A stretch of DNA of 64,000 nucleotides from Sediminibacillus dalangtanensis. Lineage in GTDB: Bacteria; Bacillota; Bacilli; Bacillales; Amphibacillaceae. Below the pieces are notes generated by a model. It had not been told where the DNA came from and searched no databases. It worked only from the letters and a program-made list of their open reading frames with translations. Where the stretch lies: NCBI RefSeq assembly GCF_017792025.1, contig NZ_CP046956.1, positions 124,001 through 188,000 on the forward strand, in the 5' to 3' direction. A program made the position numbers and the translations under genes. Below, piece by piece: positions 34,306 to 43,650 of the stretch. Each line of letters begins with the position of its first letter. The stretch's first letter is position 1.

Positions 34306-34346
34306 AGAAAAATACGCATGGACTTCCGGTCCAAGCGTATTTTTCT
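34306..34346. terminator. Bidirectional terminator
   Basis: AGAAAAATACGC...GGAC and GTCC...GCGTATTTTTCT form a long stem between convergent genes. Confidence 0.85.
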
Positions 34347-34458
34347 GGTATTTATTAACTTTTATGTGTAATGTTGTCGGATCACTTTGATTTAGTTTTG
34401 TCATATTTCTTACCATCTCATGCGGACAGAACTGGGGATGTCTTTTTTACTGTAATGA

Positions 34459-35259
34459 TCAACGTCTGACACTGCCGGCGGAAATTTTAACGGATTCGCC
34501 GACGATGTTTTGTGCGGCATCCGTCAACAGAAAGCATATGGTGTTGGCAACTTCCTCTGGTTTTGTGATACGGCCGGAGGGAAGCCCTTCTTCGGTAATC
34601 TTAAGCTGCTCTTCAAACGAGCGGCTTTGTTTTTCCCCTTTGCGCTTGATGGCGTTTCTTCCCATACTCGTATCCACATAGCCTGGGCAGACTGCGTTTA
34701 CCCTGACACCATGTGCAATTGCCTCTAACGAAAAAGAATGCGTGAACCCAATCAAAGCAAATTTCGAAGCTGAGTATGCCGTGTTTCCATGAGTCCCTCT
34801 TAAACCTGACAAGGAGGAAACGTTGACAATGGCACCTTTTCCCCTTGATTTCATTTGTTTATATACCTGCTGAGAAAGAAGGACGGGCACCGTATAATTG
34901 AGATGCATGATTTTTTCCATTTCTTCCTGCTCCAGTTCCTCGACGAGTCCGCCTCCGCCGATACCGGCGCAGTTGACAAGCAGCGTTATATCCCCAATTG
35001 CTTGTCCAGCGGCAGTCACAAGGTTGCTGCGCTCTTGTTCATCACTAATATCCGCCCGGTGGGCAAGTACCTTAACTCCCGGGTATTTATTGGCGATAGT
35101 TTGTTTTAACTGTTCCAGCTTCTCTTCATTTCTTCCCGTTATGGTCAAGCTGGCGCCCATATCGGCAGCAGCCAGCGCCGTCTCATAACCGATTCCGCCA
35201 GTAGCACCAGTTATCAAGGCATGCTCTCCTTCTAATGCATTAGAAGCAAATACACCCAT
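34459..35259 (-). CDS. SDR-family oxidoreductase (FabG-like)
   Basis: A 266-residue classical short-chain dehydrogenase/reductase: NAD(P) motif TGATGGIG (about 16-23), NCAG (about 92), catalytic Ser in NVSSLSG and YSASK, then the CPGYVDT loop. Related to 3-oxoacyl reductases such as B. subtilis YoxD; the substrate is not determined. AAAGGATGG precedes ATG 35259. Confidence 0.88.
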   Translation of the reverse strand: MGVFASNALEGEHALITGATGGIGYETALAAADMGASLTITGRNEEKLEQLKQTIANKYPGVKVLAHRADISDEQERSNLVTAAGQAIGDITLLVNCAGIGGGGLVEELEQEEMEKIMHLNYTVPVLLSQQVYKQMKSRGKGAIVNVSSLSGLRGTHGNTAYSASKFALIGFTHSFSLEAIAHGVRVNAVCPGYVDTSMGRNAIKRKGEKQSRSFEEQLKITEEGLPSGRITKPEEVANTICFLLTDAAQNIVGESVKISAGSVRR

Positions 35260-35331
35260 ATACCAACCATCCTTTCACAAAATATTATACCCCTAAACAT
35301 TTCCCCACCGCACCTCAACCTAACCATGTAT

Positions 35332-35561
35332 GGGGTCAGTCCCCTTTACAAGAAAATCCCTCGACGGGGACAGACCCCAATTCACCGAGAATCCAACTTA
35401 TAAACGGGCGGAAATACTGGGGCGACAGGATTTCACAGGATGAGGGGACAGTCCCCATTAAGGTCGGATTTTGTCGAAACGATGGTATGAGGGTCAGTCC
35501 CTCCCAGCGATTTTACCAGGGTATATAGCGCGAATTGTCGGCGGGAGGGACTGACCCCCTC
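35332..35561. repeat. Cluster of GGGACTGACCCC-type palindromes
   Basis: Five related elements: GGGGTCAGTCCCC (35332), GGGGACAGACCCC (35366), GGGGACAGTCCCC (35444), GGGTCAGTCCCTCCC (35491) and its exact inverted partner GGGAGGGACTGACCC (35543). Arms pair two by two into large hairpins. A similar set lies at 58429-58592. Most of the gap 35260-35626 is this cluster. Confidence 0.7.
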
Positions 35562-35626
35562 GTATAGGTTTAGAACGAACGTTGAGTGGCAATTAGTAGT
35601 GTAAATAGAAAGGGAGTGTTTAATCA

Positions 35627-36760
35627 ATGCAAGCTGTAACCTTTCAGGGGAAGGATAATATCCAAGTTAAACAGGTAGAGGACCCAACGATTCATGAAAA
35701 TACGGATATTATCGTTCGGATAACAGCCACAGGTATTTGTGGATCTGATTTGCATTTAATGAAGGGTAGTATCCCTTTAGGTGAGGACTATGTCATTGGC
35801 CATGAGCCGATGGGAATTGTGGAGGAAGTCGGTTCCCATGTAAAAAACCTAAAAAAGGGCGATCGAGTCGTCGTGCCATTTAATATTGGCTGCGGTGAGT
35901 GCTTTTATTGTAAAAACCAGATGGAGAGTCAGTGTGATAATTCCAATCCACATGGTGACGCTGGCGCATTATTTGGTTACTCTGAACAGTTCGGAAATTA
36001 TCCGGGCGGCCAGGCTGAATACTTACGTGTGCCATACGCAGACTTTACTTCTTTCAAAGTCCCAGAAAACAGTGAATTGGAGGACGAAAGCGTACTGTTT
36101 TTATCCGACGTCATTCCGACTTCTTACTGGAGCGTGGAACACAGCGGAGTAAAATCCGGTGATACGGTAGTCGTTTTGGGATGTGGGCCGATCGGACTGA
36201 TGACGCAGAAGTTCGCCTGGCTGAAAGGCGCGGAACGGGTCATTGGTGTAGACCAAGTTCCGCATCGTCTGGAACATGCCAAACGAGTCAACAACGTCGA
36301 AACGTATGACTTTAGCAATAACAGTGAGCTTGGTTCTTTGCTTAACGAAAAAACCAAGGGCGGCGCCGATGTCGTGATTGATTGTGTCGGTATGGACGGG
36401 ACAGTCCCGAAAGGAGAATCGTTTGGCTCTGATCAAGATAATCAAGTTGGAACCATTCGCCCGATCGTTACCGCATCGCAAGCTGTCCGTAAATTTGGTA
36501 CAGTCCAGCTTACCGGGGTATATGGCAGCAATGCAAACGATTTTCCGCTCGGAGACTTCTTTTCACGCAATGTTTCCTTGAAAATGGGACAAGCACCGGT
36601 GATTCATTTAATGCCGGAATTATACAATATGGTCGAAAATGGCTATGTCAATCCAACCGATATCATTACCCACCGAATGGACTTGAAGGATGCAGCTGAT
36701 GCCTATAGAATCTTTGATGAAAAGTCCGATGGGAATATTAAAGTGGTATTGAAACCATAA
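35627..36760 (+). CDS. Zinc-dependent alcohol/formaldehyde-type dehydrogenase
   Basis: Medium-chain dehydrogenase of 377 residues. Catalytic zinc ligands in TGICGSDLHLM and GHEPMGIVEEVG, structural zinc site CGECFYCKNQMESQC, Rossmann motif VVLGCGPIGLMTQ. The insertions and C-terminal pattern fit the glutathione-independent formaldehyde-dehydrogenase-like subgroup. AAAGGGAGTG precedes ATG 35627. Probably oxidises alcohols or aldehydes with NAD. Confidence 0.88.
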   Translation: MQAVTFQGKDNIQVKQVEDPTIHENTDIIVRITATGICGSDLHLMKGSIPLGEDYVIGHEPMGIVEEVGSHVKNLKKGDRVVVPFNIGCGECFYCKNQMESQCDNSNPHGDAGALFGYSEQFGNYPGGQAEYLRVPYADFTSFKVPENSELEDESVLFLSDVIPTSYWSVEHSGVKSGDTVVVLGCGPIGLMTQKFAWLKGAERVIGVDQVPHRLEHAKRVNNVETYDFSNNSELGSLLNEKTKGGADVVIDCVGMDGTVPKGESFGSDQDNQVGTIRPIVTASQAVRKFGTVQLTGVYGSNANDFPLGDFFSRNVSLKMGQAPVIHLMPELYNMVENGYVNPTDIITHRMDLKDAADAYRIFDEKSDGNIKVVLKP

Positions 36761-36856
36761 AGTTGAACAATCGAACCATGAATTTTTCTTTTTAAATAAT
36801 AGAAGATAGAGCACAACGATCCTACTTTAATCCGATATACGAAAGAATGGGAAAAA

Positions 36857-36893
36857 AATCACCCCTTGTCCATTTTGGGATAAGGGGTGATTG
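36857..36893. terminator. Bidirectional terminator
   Basis: AATCACCCCTTGTCC and GGATAAGGGGTGATT form a strong stem between convergent genes. Confidence 0.85.
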
Positions 36894-36918
36894 ATTCATC
36901 GACCACAAATCTAGGCGG

Positions 36919-37341
36919 TTACAATCCCAGTACTTGTGGACTGCCTTCCTTGGTATTCATCAATCGGATTTCACTCGGCTTGATTTCCAGCACAATGTAG
37001 TCTGGATCGTCCGGACCTTCAAACCATGCTTCCAATTTATCGTTCCATATTTTTTTCTTGATGTCATTCGACTCTTTGATTGCCGCTGTCCCTTCAATCT
37101 CCAAGTAGGCATCTTCCAGCCCTTCCCCTTTATATCCAAGCAGGATGTGGACGCGATTGTTTTTGTCAATGTCTTCTACTTTATGGGTGTCCTTGTCGGT
37201 GGCAGTATATAACGTAAATTCCTCATTGAAAAACGTCATATAACGCGAAAATGGTTTGTCGTCTTTTACTGTAGCCATCGTTCCGATTAAATTACTATCC
37301 AGGATACTGACCACTTTATCTCTAACTTGATTTTGTTCCAT
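36919..37341 (-). CDS. General stress protein 26-like (PNPOx family)
   Basis: A 140-residue split-barrel flavin-binding-type protein: VVSILDSNLIGTMATVKDDK, PFSRYMTFFNEEFTLYTATD, VHILLGYKGEGLEDAYLEIE. Matches the YdaG/general stress protein 26 group, which is SigB-dependent in B. subtilis. GGAAGGAGTGAG precedes ATG 37341. Enzymatic role uncertain. Confidence 0.85.
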   Translation of the reverse strand: MEQNQVRDKVVSILDSNLIGTMATVKDDKPFSRYMTFFNEEFTLYTATDKDTHKVEDIDKNNRVHILLGYKGEGLEDAYLEIEGTAAIKESNDIKKKIWNDKLEAWFEGPDDPDYIVLEIKPSEIRLMNTKEGSPQVLGL

Positions 37342-37504
37342 TCATTCCTCACTCCTTCCATCTACACATGTATTGTTATGTTACCTATTATTCCAGAAAC
37401 TTAACCAAATTATTGCTTTTAATTCCGAAGATCACATAGGCGGAGCAGGGAAACGATGGTATACTGTGATTCGAAAACATTAAATGTTAGGGGTAAAACG
37501 GACT

Positions 37505-37693
37505 ATGATGATAATGGTATCCATTATTTGTGTAATTGTGGTGGCACTGATTATCGGATTATCATTGCTAACCACTTCGAAAGGGTATGCATATAAACAT
37601 AAAGTTGACCCACATCCGGATGACTTGGCAGAACAGCAAAGGGATGAACGGGAACAACAGAAAGAAGCAAATGCACAGAATAACCGGACATGA
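37505..37693 (+). CDS. YtzI-like small membrane protein (62 aa)
   Basis: One N-terminal helix (about 2-22) followed by TTSKGYAYKHKVDPHPDDLA and a Gln/Glu-rich tail. SKGYAYKH.(V/I)DP is typical of YtzI proteins. ATG 37505 or 37508 lies about eleven bases after AGGGG. Function unknown. Confidence 0.7.
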   Translation: MMIMVSIICVIVVALIIGLSLLTTSKGYAYKHKVDPHPDDLAEQQRDEREQQKEANAQNNRT

Positions 37694-37709
37694 TAATTGG
37701 AATAAAGCC

Positions 37710-37767
37710 AGGGACCGTCTAAGCAGCTGATTTGTGCCTTCAATCAGCACGCTGGCGGTCCTTTTTT
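37710..37767 (+). terminator. Terminator after YtzI-like gene
   Basis: AGGGACCG and CGGTCCTTTTTT enclose an inner hairpin (CAGCTGATTTGTG/ CAATCAGC). Confidence 0.75.
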
Positions 37768-37854
37768 CAGAAACATATTAAAATGACTTGCAAGGTAAGT
37801 GTTTCGGTACCATAAAGAAAGGTTAAAGACATTTAGAGAATGGAGGGAAAAATG

Positions 37855-38586
37855 ATGGCTGAACGAGCAAAATGGCCGTGGGTGGCAGAACAGCACTGGG
37901 ATGATTTACTATTCATTCACTGGCCTGTTCCTTACGAAGCATTACGTCCGCATGTACCAGAGCCGTTTGAGCTTGAAACATTCAACGGGACCGCATGGAT
38001 CAGTATCGTGCCTTTTCTTGGTAACAAAAATCGCTTCAGGGGAATGCCAGGTGTCATTCCGTTCGTATCTTCTTTTTTAGAGCTGAATGTGCGGACTTAT
38101 ATCCGATATAAAGGAGAATCCGGCGTTTACTTCTTTTCCTTCGATGCAGATAGCAATGCCGCGGTGGCAGGAGCTAGAACGGTGTTTTCTCTCCCTTATA
38201 TGAAAGCAGAGATGTCGATGAAGAGGAATAGGAAAGAGAAGGAGGTTCTCTTTCGAAGCCAGCGTATCCAAAAAGATGCACCTCCTGCACACTTTTTCGC
38301 GCGATATCGACCGATTTCGCAAACTTCCCATGCAAAAGTGGGTTCCTTGACTCATTGGCTGGCCGAACGCTACTGTTTGTTTAATATAAAGGGAGACAAA
38401 GTCCTGAAGGGTCCGATCAATCACTCCCCATGGGAGTTACAGGAAGCGGAACTGGAGGTGGAGATGGATGATTTGGTTCCATTTCTTCCTAAAAAATATT
38501 TTTCCGAAAGGCCACTTGTACACTATTCCAAAAGGAAGAAGGTTCATTTTTATCCCTTTGAGACCGTTGGGGAAGTAAATAAATAA
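37855..38586 (+). CDS. YqjF-family protein (DUF2071)
   Basis: A 243-residue cytoplasmic protein with the DUF2071 pattern: WDDLLFIHWPVPYEALRPHV, PEPFELETFNGTAWISIVPF, ELNVRTYIRYKGESGVYFFS, HWLAERYCLF. Homologues include B. subtilis YqjF; fold related to acetoacetate decarboxylase, function unknown. ATG 37855 sits seven bases after GGAGGG; ATG 37852 is possible. Confidence 0.88.
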   Translation: MAERAKWPWVAEQHWDDLLFIHWPVPYEALRPHVPEPFELETFNGTAWISIVPFLGNKNRFRGMPGVIPFVSSFLELNVRTYIRYKGESGVYFFSFDADSNAAVAGARTVFSLPYMKAEMSMKRNRKEKEVLFRSQRIQKDAPPAHFFARYRPISQTSHAKVGSLTHWLAERYCLFNIKGDKVLKGPINHSPWELQEAELEVEMDDLVPFLPKKYFSERPLVHYSKRKKVHFYPFETVGEVNK

Positions 38587-38592
38587 TAAATA

Positions 38593-38616
38593 AACCCCGG
38601 CTGCACTGCCGGGGTT
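38593..38616. terminator. Bidirectional terminator
   Basis: AACCCCGGC and GCCGGGGTT form a compact stem between convergent genes. Confidence 0.8.
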
Positions 38617-38622
38617 ATGTCC

Positions 38623-39789
38623 TTACAAACTTGCTTTCAGGATTTCCAAGGAATCCTGTTTATTGAGTTTTTTGAAGTTGCCGTATTCGCTGTTGGCAGT
38701 CACGGTCTTTTCCGCCATTAATTCGATGCTGTCTTCCTTGATACCATAGTCGGATAAACGGGAAGGTGCATCAATGCTATTCCAGAATTCACGCAGTTTT
38801 TCGATTCCTTCCAGACCTACTTCCCGTTCGGATTTTCCTTCCGGATCGACGTCGAATACTCGTACGGCTAACTGCTTGAAGCGGCTTGGGTCTTCATCAA
38901 TCGTGTGCTTCATCCAGTTAGGGAAGATGATCGCAAGGCCGCCTCCGTGAGGGATATCATGGACAGCCGATACAGCGTGTTCCAGGTTGTGGGTTGCCCA
39001 GTCACCCCGGTATCCCATGTTCACAACACCGTTAAGGGCCATTGTTCCATTATATAAAATCGTTGCCCGGTGCTCATAGCTTTCCAGATTGTCAAGCAGC
39101 TTTGGGGCTGTTTCCATCACGGTGAGCAGCAACGATTCAACCATGCGATCCTGCAGCAGGGTATTGCTTTCCTTGTGGAAGTAATGCTCCAGCGCATGGG
39201 ACATCATGTCCACGATTCCGTAAATGGTCTGATCGCGAGGGACCGAAAACGTATTAACAGGGTCCAATATCGAGAATTTAGGGAACGTATAAGGGCTTCC
39301 CCATCCATATTTTTCATTGGTTTCCCAATTGGTGATAACCGAACCGGCGTTCATTTCCGATCCTGTAGCTGCCAATGTCAGAACGGTGCCGAATGGAAGG
39401 GCATCTGTAGCAGCCGCTTGCTTGGTTACAATCTCCCAGACATCGCCGTCATATTTAGCACCAGCTGCAATCGCTTTGGTACAGTCAATTGTACTTCCGC
39501 CACCGACAGCCAAAAGGAAGTCGATTCCTTCTTTTTTACAAATTTCAATCCCTTTCCGGGCAGTAGATACACGTGGATTCGGTTCGACACCGGATAGTTC
39601 GAAGACCTCTGCATTGATTTCGGCCAGTGTGTTTTTTACATCATCGTAAAGGCCATTCCGTTTAATGCTTCCGCCACCATAGACCATTAATACTTTCTTG
39701 CCGTATTGTGGCACTTCTTCTTTTAATTTTTCCAACTGTCCCTTACCGAAAATTAGTTTGGTTGGATTGTAATATGTAAAGTTATCCAT
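38623..39789 (-). CDS. Iron-containing alcohol dehydrogenase (YugJ/YugK, butanol dehydrogenase type)
   Basis: Group III, NADPH-dependent alcohol dehydrogenase of 388 residues. Seen: [68 protein letters not shown], and metal-binding histidines in [11 protein letters not shown] and [24 protein letters not shown] segment. Close to B. subtilis YugJ as remembered. Reduces short-chain aldehydes. AAAGGAGG precedes ATG 39789. Confidence 0.92.
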   Translation of the reverse strand: MDNFTYYNPTKLIFGKGQLEKLKEEVPQYGKKVLMVYGGGSIKRNGLYDDVKNTLAEINAEVFELSGVEPNPRVSTARKGIEICKKEGIDFLLAVGGGSTIDCTKAIAAGAKYDGDVWEIVTKQAAATDALPFGTVLTLAATGSEMNAGSVITNWETNEKYGWGSPYTFPKFSILDPVNTFSVPRDQTIYGIVDMMSHALEHYFHKESNTLLQDRMVESLLLTVMETAPKLLDNLESYEHRATILYNGTMALNGVVNMGYRGDWATHNLEHAVSAVHDIPHGGGLAIIFPNWMKHTIDEDPSRFKQLAVRVFDVDPEGKSEREVGLEGIEKLREFWNSIDAPSRLSDYGIKEDSIELMAEKTVTANSEYGNFKKLNKQDSLEILKASL

Positions 39790-39880
39790 ATTATCAGCCT
39801 CCTTTCTCTAATAATGACGAATTAAAAAATCGTTGTAAAGAAATATACAATCAAGGAGGCTGTCATTTTACCCCGGAGGA

Positions 39881-40780
39881 TTAGGAACTTACCATAGTGC
39901 CGCCGTTTACGTGGATGACCTGACCTGAAACATAGGAAGCATCATCCGAAGCAAGATAAACATATGCTGGCGCAAGCTCAAAAGGCTGACCGGCTCGTTT
40001 GAAAGGGACATCCTGCCCGAAGGTTGTCACATATTCCGCAGAGAAACTGGATGGAATCAAGGGCGTCCAAATTGGTCCAGGTGCTACCGCATTTACCCGT
40101 ATCGGAATGCTGGCCAGGTTTTGAGACAAGGCACGGGTGAACCCAACGATCGCCCCTTTGGTGGCAGAGTAGTCGATCAATTTTTCATTCCCTTCATAAG
40201 CCACGACGGAGGCAGTATTAATAATGGCACTCGATTTTTTTAAATAAGGAAGAGCTGCCTTGGTTAAATAGAAAAACGCATAAATGTTGGTTTTGAACGT
40301 ATCATCGAATTGCTCAGAGGATACGTCCAGAAGACTGTCTTGAGGAAATTGCACACCATGGTTATTAACCAGTACATCCAGCCGGCCGAAAGTTTCCAAT
40401 GTTTCAGCTATTACGGCCCGACAGTTTTCCTCTTCTCGCAGGTCGGCAGTCATGAGCAGGCAGCGCTGTCCAAGACTTTCAATGCGTTGTCTGGTCCGGA
40501 AGGCATCTTCGTTTTCATAGGAAGAATAGTAAGCAATGGCGATGTCGGCACCTTCTTTGGCAAAAGCAATGGCAGTTGCGGCACCGATTCCACTGTCCCC
40601 GCCGGTGATAACAGCAACCTTGCCGGCTAGCTTACCTGAACCGCAGTAATCTGGGTCCTCCACGATGGGTTTTGGAATCATCAGTCCTTCGATACCCGGT
40701 TGCTGTGGTTGATGCTGTGGTGGAAATGCCGGTTTTGCTTTGTCGTTTTCTTCCTTGATATGGACATACGTTTTTTTCAT
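39881..40780 (-). CDS. SDR-family general stress oxidoreductase (YdaD/YhdF-like)
   Basis: A 299-residue SDR with a proline/glutamine-rich N-terminal extension (FPPQHQPQQPGIEGLMIPKP) typical of general-stress SDRs YdaD, YhdF and YhxC. Core motifs: TGGDSGIGAATA, NNHGVQ, INTASVVAY, YSATKGAIVGFTRAL, APGPIWTPL. Substrate unknown. ATG 40780 is chosen because AGGAGGGG precedes it. Confidence 0.9.
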   Translation of the reverse strand: MKKTYVHIKEENDKAKPAFPPQHQPQQPGIEGLMIPKPIVEDPDYCGSGKLAGKVAVITGGDSGIGAATAIAFAKEGADIAIAYYSSYENEDAFRTRQRIESLGQRCLLMTADLREEENCRAVIAETLETFGRLDVLVNNHGVQFPQDSLLDVSSEQFDDTFKTNIYAFFYLTKAALPYLKKSSAIINTASVVAYEGNEKLIDYSATKGAIVGFTRALSQNLASIPIRVNAVAPGPIWTPLIPSSFSAEYVTTFGQDVPFKRAGQPFELAPAYVYLASDDASYVSGQVIHVNGGTMVSS

Positions 40781-40871
40781 CTTACCCCTCCTGGTCAAAA
40801 GTCTATTCTTCAGTACTTTATTCAGCCCACACTGGAGGGGTTCCTAATGGGCACGCAACCGGCTCAAATAA

Positions 40872-40901
40872 TTGACACTCCGCCTTTTTTCTTACTATAA
40901 T
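40872..40901 (+). promoter_or_regulatory. Promoter of tetR-DHA2 operon with dyads
   Basis: TTGACA (40872-40877) and TATAAT (40896-40901) are 18 bases apart. Downstream, GTGACTTACCGGTCAC (about 40933-40948) is a dyad between promoter and TTG start, a likely operator for the encoded TetR protein. Confidence 0.75.
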
Positions 40902-40963
40902 GCTCCATAGTATAAAAACCGGCGGGTATTTTTGTGACTTACCGGTCACGGAGGTGAGAGGGT

Positions 40964-41830
40964 TTGACGGAAAGGCGGATGGAAATCATACAATCAGCAA
41001 TCAAATGTTTTTCCAGGAAAGGGTATTTCTCTACGTCGATGCAGGAAATTGCAGAAGATTGCGGTGTATCCAAAGGACTGCTATATAAGCTGTTCGATTC
41101 CAAAGAAGATTTGCTTATCCAGGTGTTTGAATCCAACCATAAGCGAATGTTCGAGAAAGCAAGGACAATTTATCTGGATAAGACGCTGGTTCCAAGGGAG
41201 GTATTTAAGCAGTCCATCCTGATCGAGTTAGAGGGGATGTTCGAGAACAAGGACTTTTTCAATATATTGTATAAGTCGCTCCCAAAGGAGAACAACAAAG
41301 AAATACAGGCGTTGAGTAAACGGACAAGAGCGGCAATGCTCAGCTGGCATAAAAAGCTGCTGCTGGATGCTTACCAGGAAGAAGCTGAACCGATCATCTG
41401 GGACCTAACCGTCACGCTGCAAGGAGTCATCAAGGAGTACGTCCAGCTGATAGTCCAGGAACAAAAACCTGCGAATTTGCATCGGATAGCAGAATATATT
41501 GTCGATACGCTCGATGCAACTGTCGAAAAACACAGCGATAAGCAAGCGGTATTGACGAAGGAATTGATGGAGGAATACGAAACATACCAGTTCGATTTAG
41601 AGCCGCTTGAGCGGCATGAGCAGCTTGAAAAATTGTTCCGTCAATTAAGGGAACAAATCGTTTCGCTGCCGAGGCCGGAGCGAAGCGAACTGGGTGATGC
41701 AATCAATTTAATGGAGCAGGAAGTGAAAGAAGAAAAGCCGCGCGAGTTTCTTTTGCAGGCTTTGCTCACCTACCTCAAACAACACGTCGAAACGATTGGG
41801 ACGTTGGAACAAATAGAGAGACTGCTCTAA
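40964..41830 (+). CDS. TetR-family regulator, YerO-like, copy 2
   Basis: A 288-residue regulator with TetR HTH (IIQSAIKCFSRKGYFSTSMQ, DCGVSKGLLYKLFDSKEDL) and a long C-terminal domain ending in a helical tail, paralogous along its length to the protein at 12874. It likely represses the DHA2 exporter gene 24 bases downstream. TTG 40964 follows GGAGGTGA by about nine bases. Confidence 0.85.
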   Translation: MTERRMEIIQSAIKCFSRKGYFSTSMQEIAEDCGVSKGLLYKLFDSKEDLLIQVFESNHKRMFEKARTIYLDKTLVPREVFKQSILIELEGMFENKDFFNILYKSLPKENNKEIQALSKRTRAAMLSWHKKLLLDAYQEEAEPIIWDLTVTLQGVIKEYVQLIVQEQKPANLHRIAEYIVDTLDATVEKHSDKQAVLTKELMEEYETYQFDLEPLERHEQLEKLFRQLREQIVSLPRPERSELGDAINLMEQEVKEEKPREFLLQALLTYLKQHVETIGTLEQIERLL

Positions 41831-41854
41831 TTCCAAAATAAAGGAGATGACAGC

Positions 41855-43303
41855 ATGGCAGAAGTACAACCAGGACAAGTGCAGAATCGGTTTCCGATAG
41901 TAGCGGTACTGCTTGCTGGTGCGTTTGTAGCGATATTGAACCAGACTCTGATGGCAACAGCAATCCCGCATATTATGGGGGACTTTCATATTTCAGAGAA
42001 CACCGCCCAATGGCTGACAACGATTTTCATGCTTGTTAATGGAATCATGATTCCGATCACTGCATTTTTAATTGAAACATTTACAACGAGAAAGCTCTTT
42101 ATTACCGCAATGACCTGCTTTGCTGCCGGTACCTTGATATGCGGCATTGCCCCATCTTTTTTTATCTTAATGGTGGGACGGGTCGTGCAGGCTGCAGGGG
42201 CTGGGATAATGCTGCCTTTAATGATGACTGTATTCTTGACCATTTTTCCAATCGAGAAGCGCGGTGCTGCAATGGGGAATGTCGGTCTTGTCATTTCCTT
42301 TGCGCCTGCCATTGGCCCGACTTTATCAGGATATATCGTGGAAAGCTATCCATGGCGGGTCATGTTTTTCATCATTTTACCAATTGCAATCATTGATATT
42401 GTCATTGCTTATTTTGCATTGAAAAATGTAAACGAGCTCACCCATCCAAAAGTGGACATCATCTCCATTATTTTGTCTTCCTTAGGGTTCGGTGGATTGT
42501 TGTATGGATTCAGCAGCGCCGGCAACAGTGGCTGGGACAGCATACAAGTTGTTGCATCACTTATCGTCGGTGCATTGGCATTGTCGGTATTTATTATCAG
42601 ACAGTTCAAGCTAGTACAGCCGATCTTGGAATTCAGGGTGTTTAAGTATAAAACGTTTACCATCACCACCATTATCGGGATGATCGTGTTTATGAGCTTG
42701 ATTGGTTCTGAGACTATTTTGCCGATCTATATGCAAAACATGCTTGATTTTTCCGCGCTGGAATCAGGAATAATGATTATGCCAGGGGCTTTATTAATGG
42801 GGGCAATGTCGCCGATTACTGGTAGAATCTTCGATCGAATCGGCGCCCGCTGGCTGGCGATAACCGGGTTGACCATCATGACAATTACTACGTTCCTGTT
42901 TACCAATTTGTCGACAGAGACATCGCTGCTTTACTTAACAGTAGTATTTGGTATCCGCATGCTGGGCATGTCAATGGTCATGATGCCAGTCACCACAGCA
43001 GGGCTAAACCAGCTGCCACTGAAACTGATTCCTCATGGGACAGCGATGAATAATACCATGCGTCAAGTGGCCGCTTCAATTGGAACAGCCATTCTGGTTA
43101 CCGTGATGACCAGTGCCGCTTTAGATAGCGGCCCCGACGCCGCGACCAGCGATCTGATCCACGGAGTAAACGTCTCCTTTTGGGTAGCCACCGCCTTATC
43201 TGTCGTAGGCTTGGCGCTCAGTTTTTTCATAAAAGGCACCACCCCCGCCCAAGAAAGAGCCGAGCAGGAAAGAAAAGCGGAAGCGACCGGGGAGCGGCGA
43301 TAG
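41855..43303 (+). CDS. DHA2-family (EmrB/QacA-type) multidrug exporter
   Basis: MFS drug/H+ antiporter of 482 residues with 14 predicted helices. Typical features: PIVAVLLAGAFVAILNQTLM, TAIPHIMGDFHISENTAQWL, motif A-like EKRGAAMGNVGLVISFAPAI and motif C GPTLSGYI. Resembles LmrB. Located after a TetR gene in the same operon, consistent with ligand-inducible efflux. Confidence 0.9.
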   Translation: MAEVQPGQVQNRFPIVAVLLAGAFVAILNQTLMATAIPHIMGDFHISENTAQWLTTIFMLVNGIMIPITAFLIETFTTRKLFITAMTCFAAGTLICGIAPSFFILMVGRVVQAAGAGIMLPLMMTVFLTIFPIEKRGAAMGNVGLVISFAPAIGPTLSGYIVESYPWRVMFFIILPIAIIDIVIAYFALKNVNELTHPKVDIISIILSSLGFGGLLYGFSSAGNSGWDSIQVVASLIVGALALSVFIIRQFKLVQPILEFRVFKYKTFTITTIIGMIVFMSLIGSETILPIYMQNMLDFSALESGIMIMPGALLMGAMSPITGRIFDRIGARWLAITGLTIMTITTFLFTNLSTETSLLYLTVVFGIRMLGMSMVMMPVTTAGLNQLPLKLIPHGTAMNNTMRQVAASIGTAILVTVMTSAALDSGPDAATSDLIHGVNVSFWVATALSVVGLALSFFIKGTTPAQERAEQERKAEATGERR

Positions 43304-43650
43304 AAGTGCGCCCCCGCAACGGGGGTGGTTCGGCATTGCCGCGCAAAGCGGCGGTTTTCGCCGAACTTCCCATGTACCGTAGGAGGTAAAGGAAATATGC
43401 CCCTGCAAAAGGGGTGTGCCGACGTTGGTGCAAAGGCCGAAGTTAGTCGACCATTCTTATAAAGCGATATAGTAAGATGGGGCTTATTTTCATGAAGCTG
43501 TCGGAAGCAAATCATTGTTTCTGGCAGCTTTTGGTGTTTTCGGAAAAACTCCTTTTCCTGGGTGCTAATCCAAAAAGCATCCAATCTTTTCCCCGTATAA
43601 ATCCTCTGTTTCTCAGTAACAATAAACTCGATAAAGCTGGAGGGATACAG
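43304..43650 (+). other. Structured leader region before amino acid permease
   Basis: About 350 bases containing at least three short hairpins with GCAA-type loops (CCCCCGCAACGGGGG at 43312, CCGCGCAAAGCGG near 43340, CCCCTGCAAAAGGGG at 43400) and a 21-codon frame (43397-43462, MPLQKGCADVGAKAEVSRPF...) after AGGAGG. A further stem (GAAGCTGTC/GCAGCTTT) follows at 43493-43536. No T-box or known riboswitch consensus is recognised. Confidence 0.4.

Noticed and set aside
39070..39597. A 175-codon plus-strand frame inside the alcohol dehydrogenase gene
   Set aside because: Antisense shadow of a conserved enzyme; no independent support.
43304..43650. T-box or lysine-type riboswitch before the amino acid permease
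   Set aside because: No T-box sequence (AGGGTGGNACCGCG) or known aptamer core was found; left as an undefined leader.
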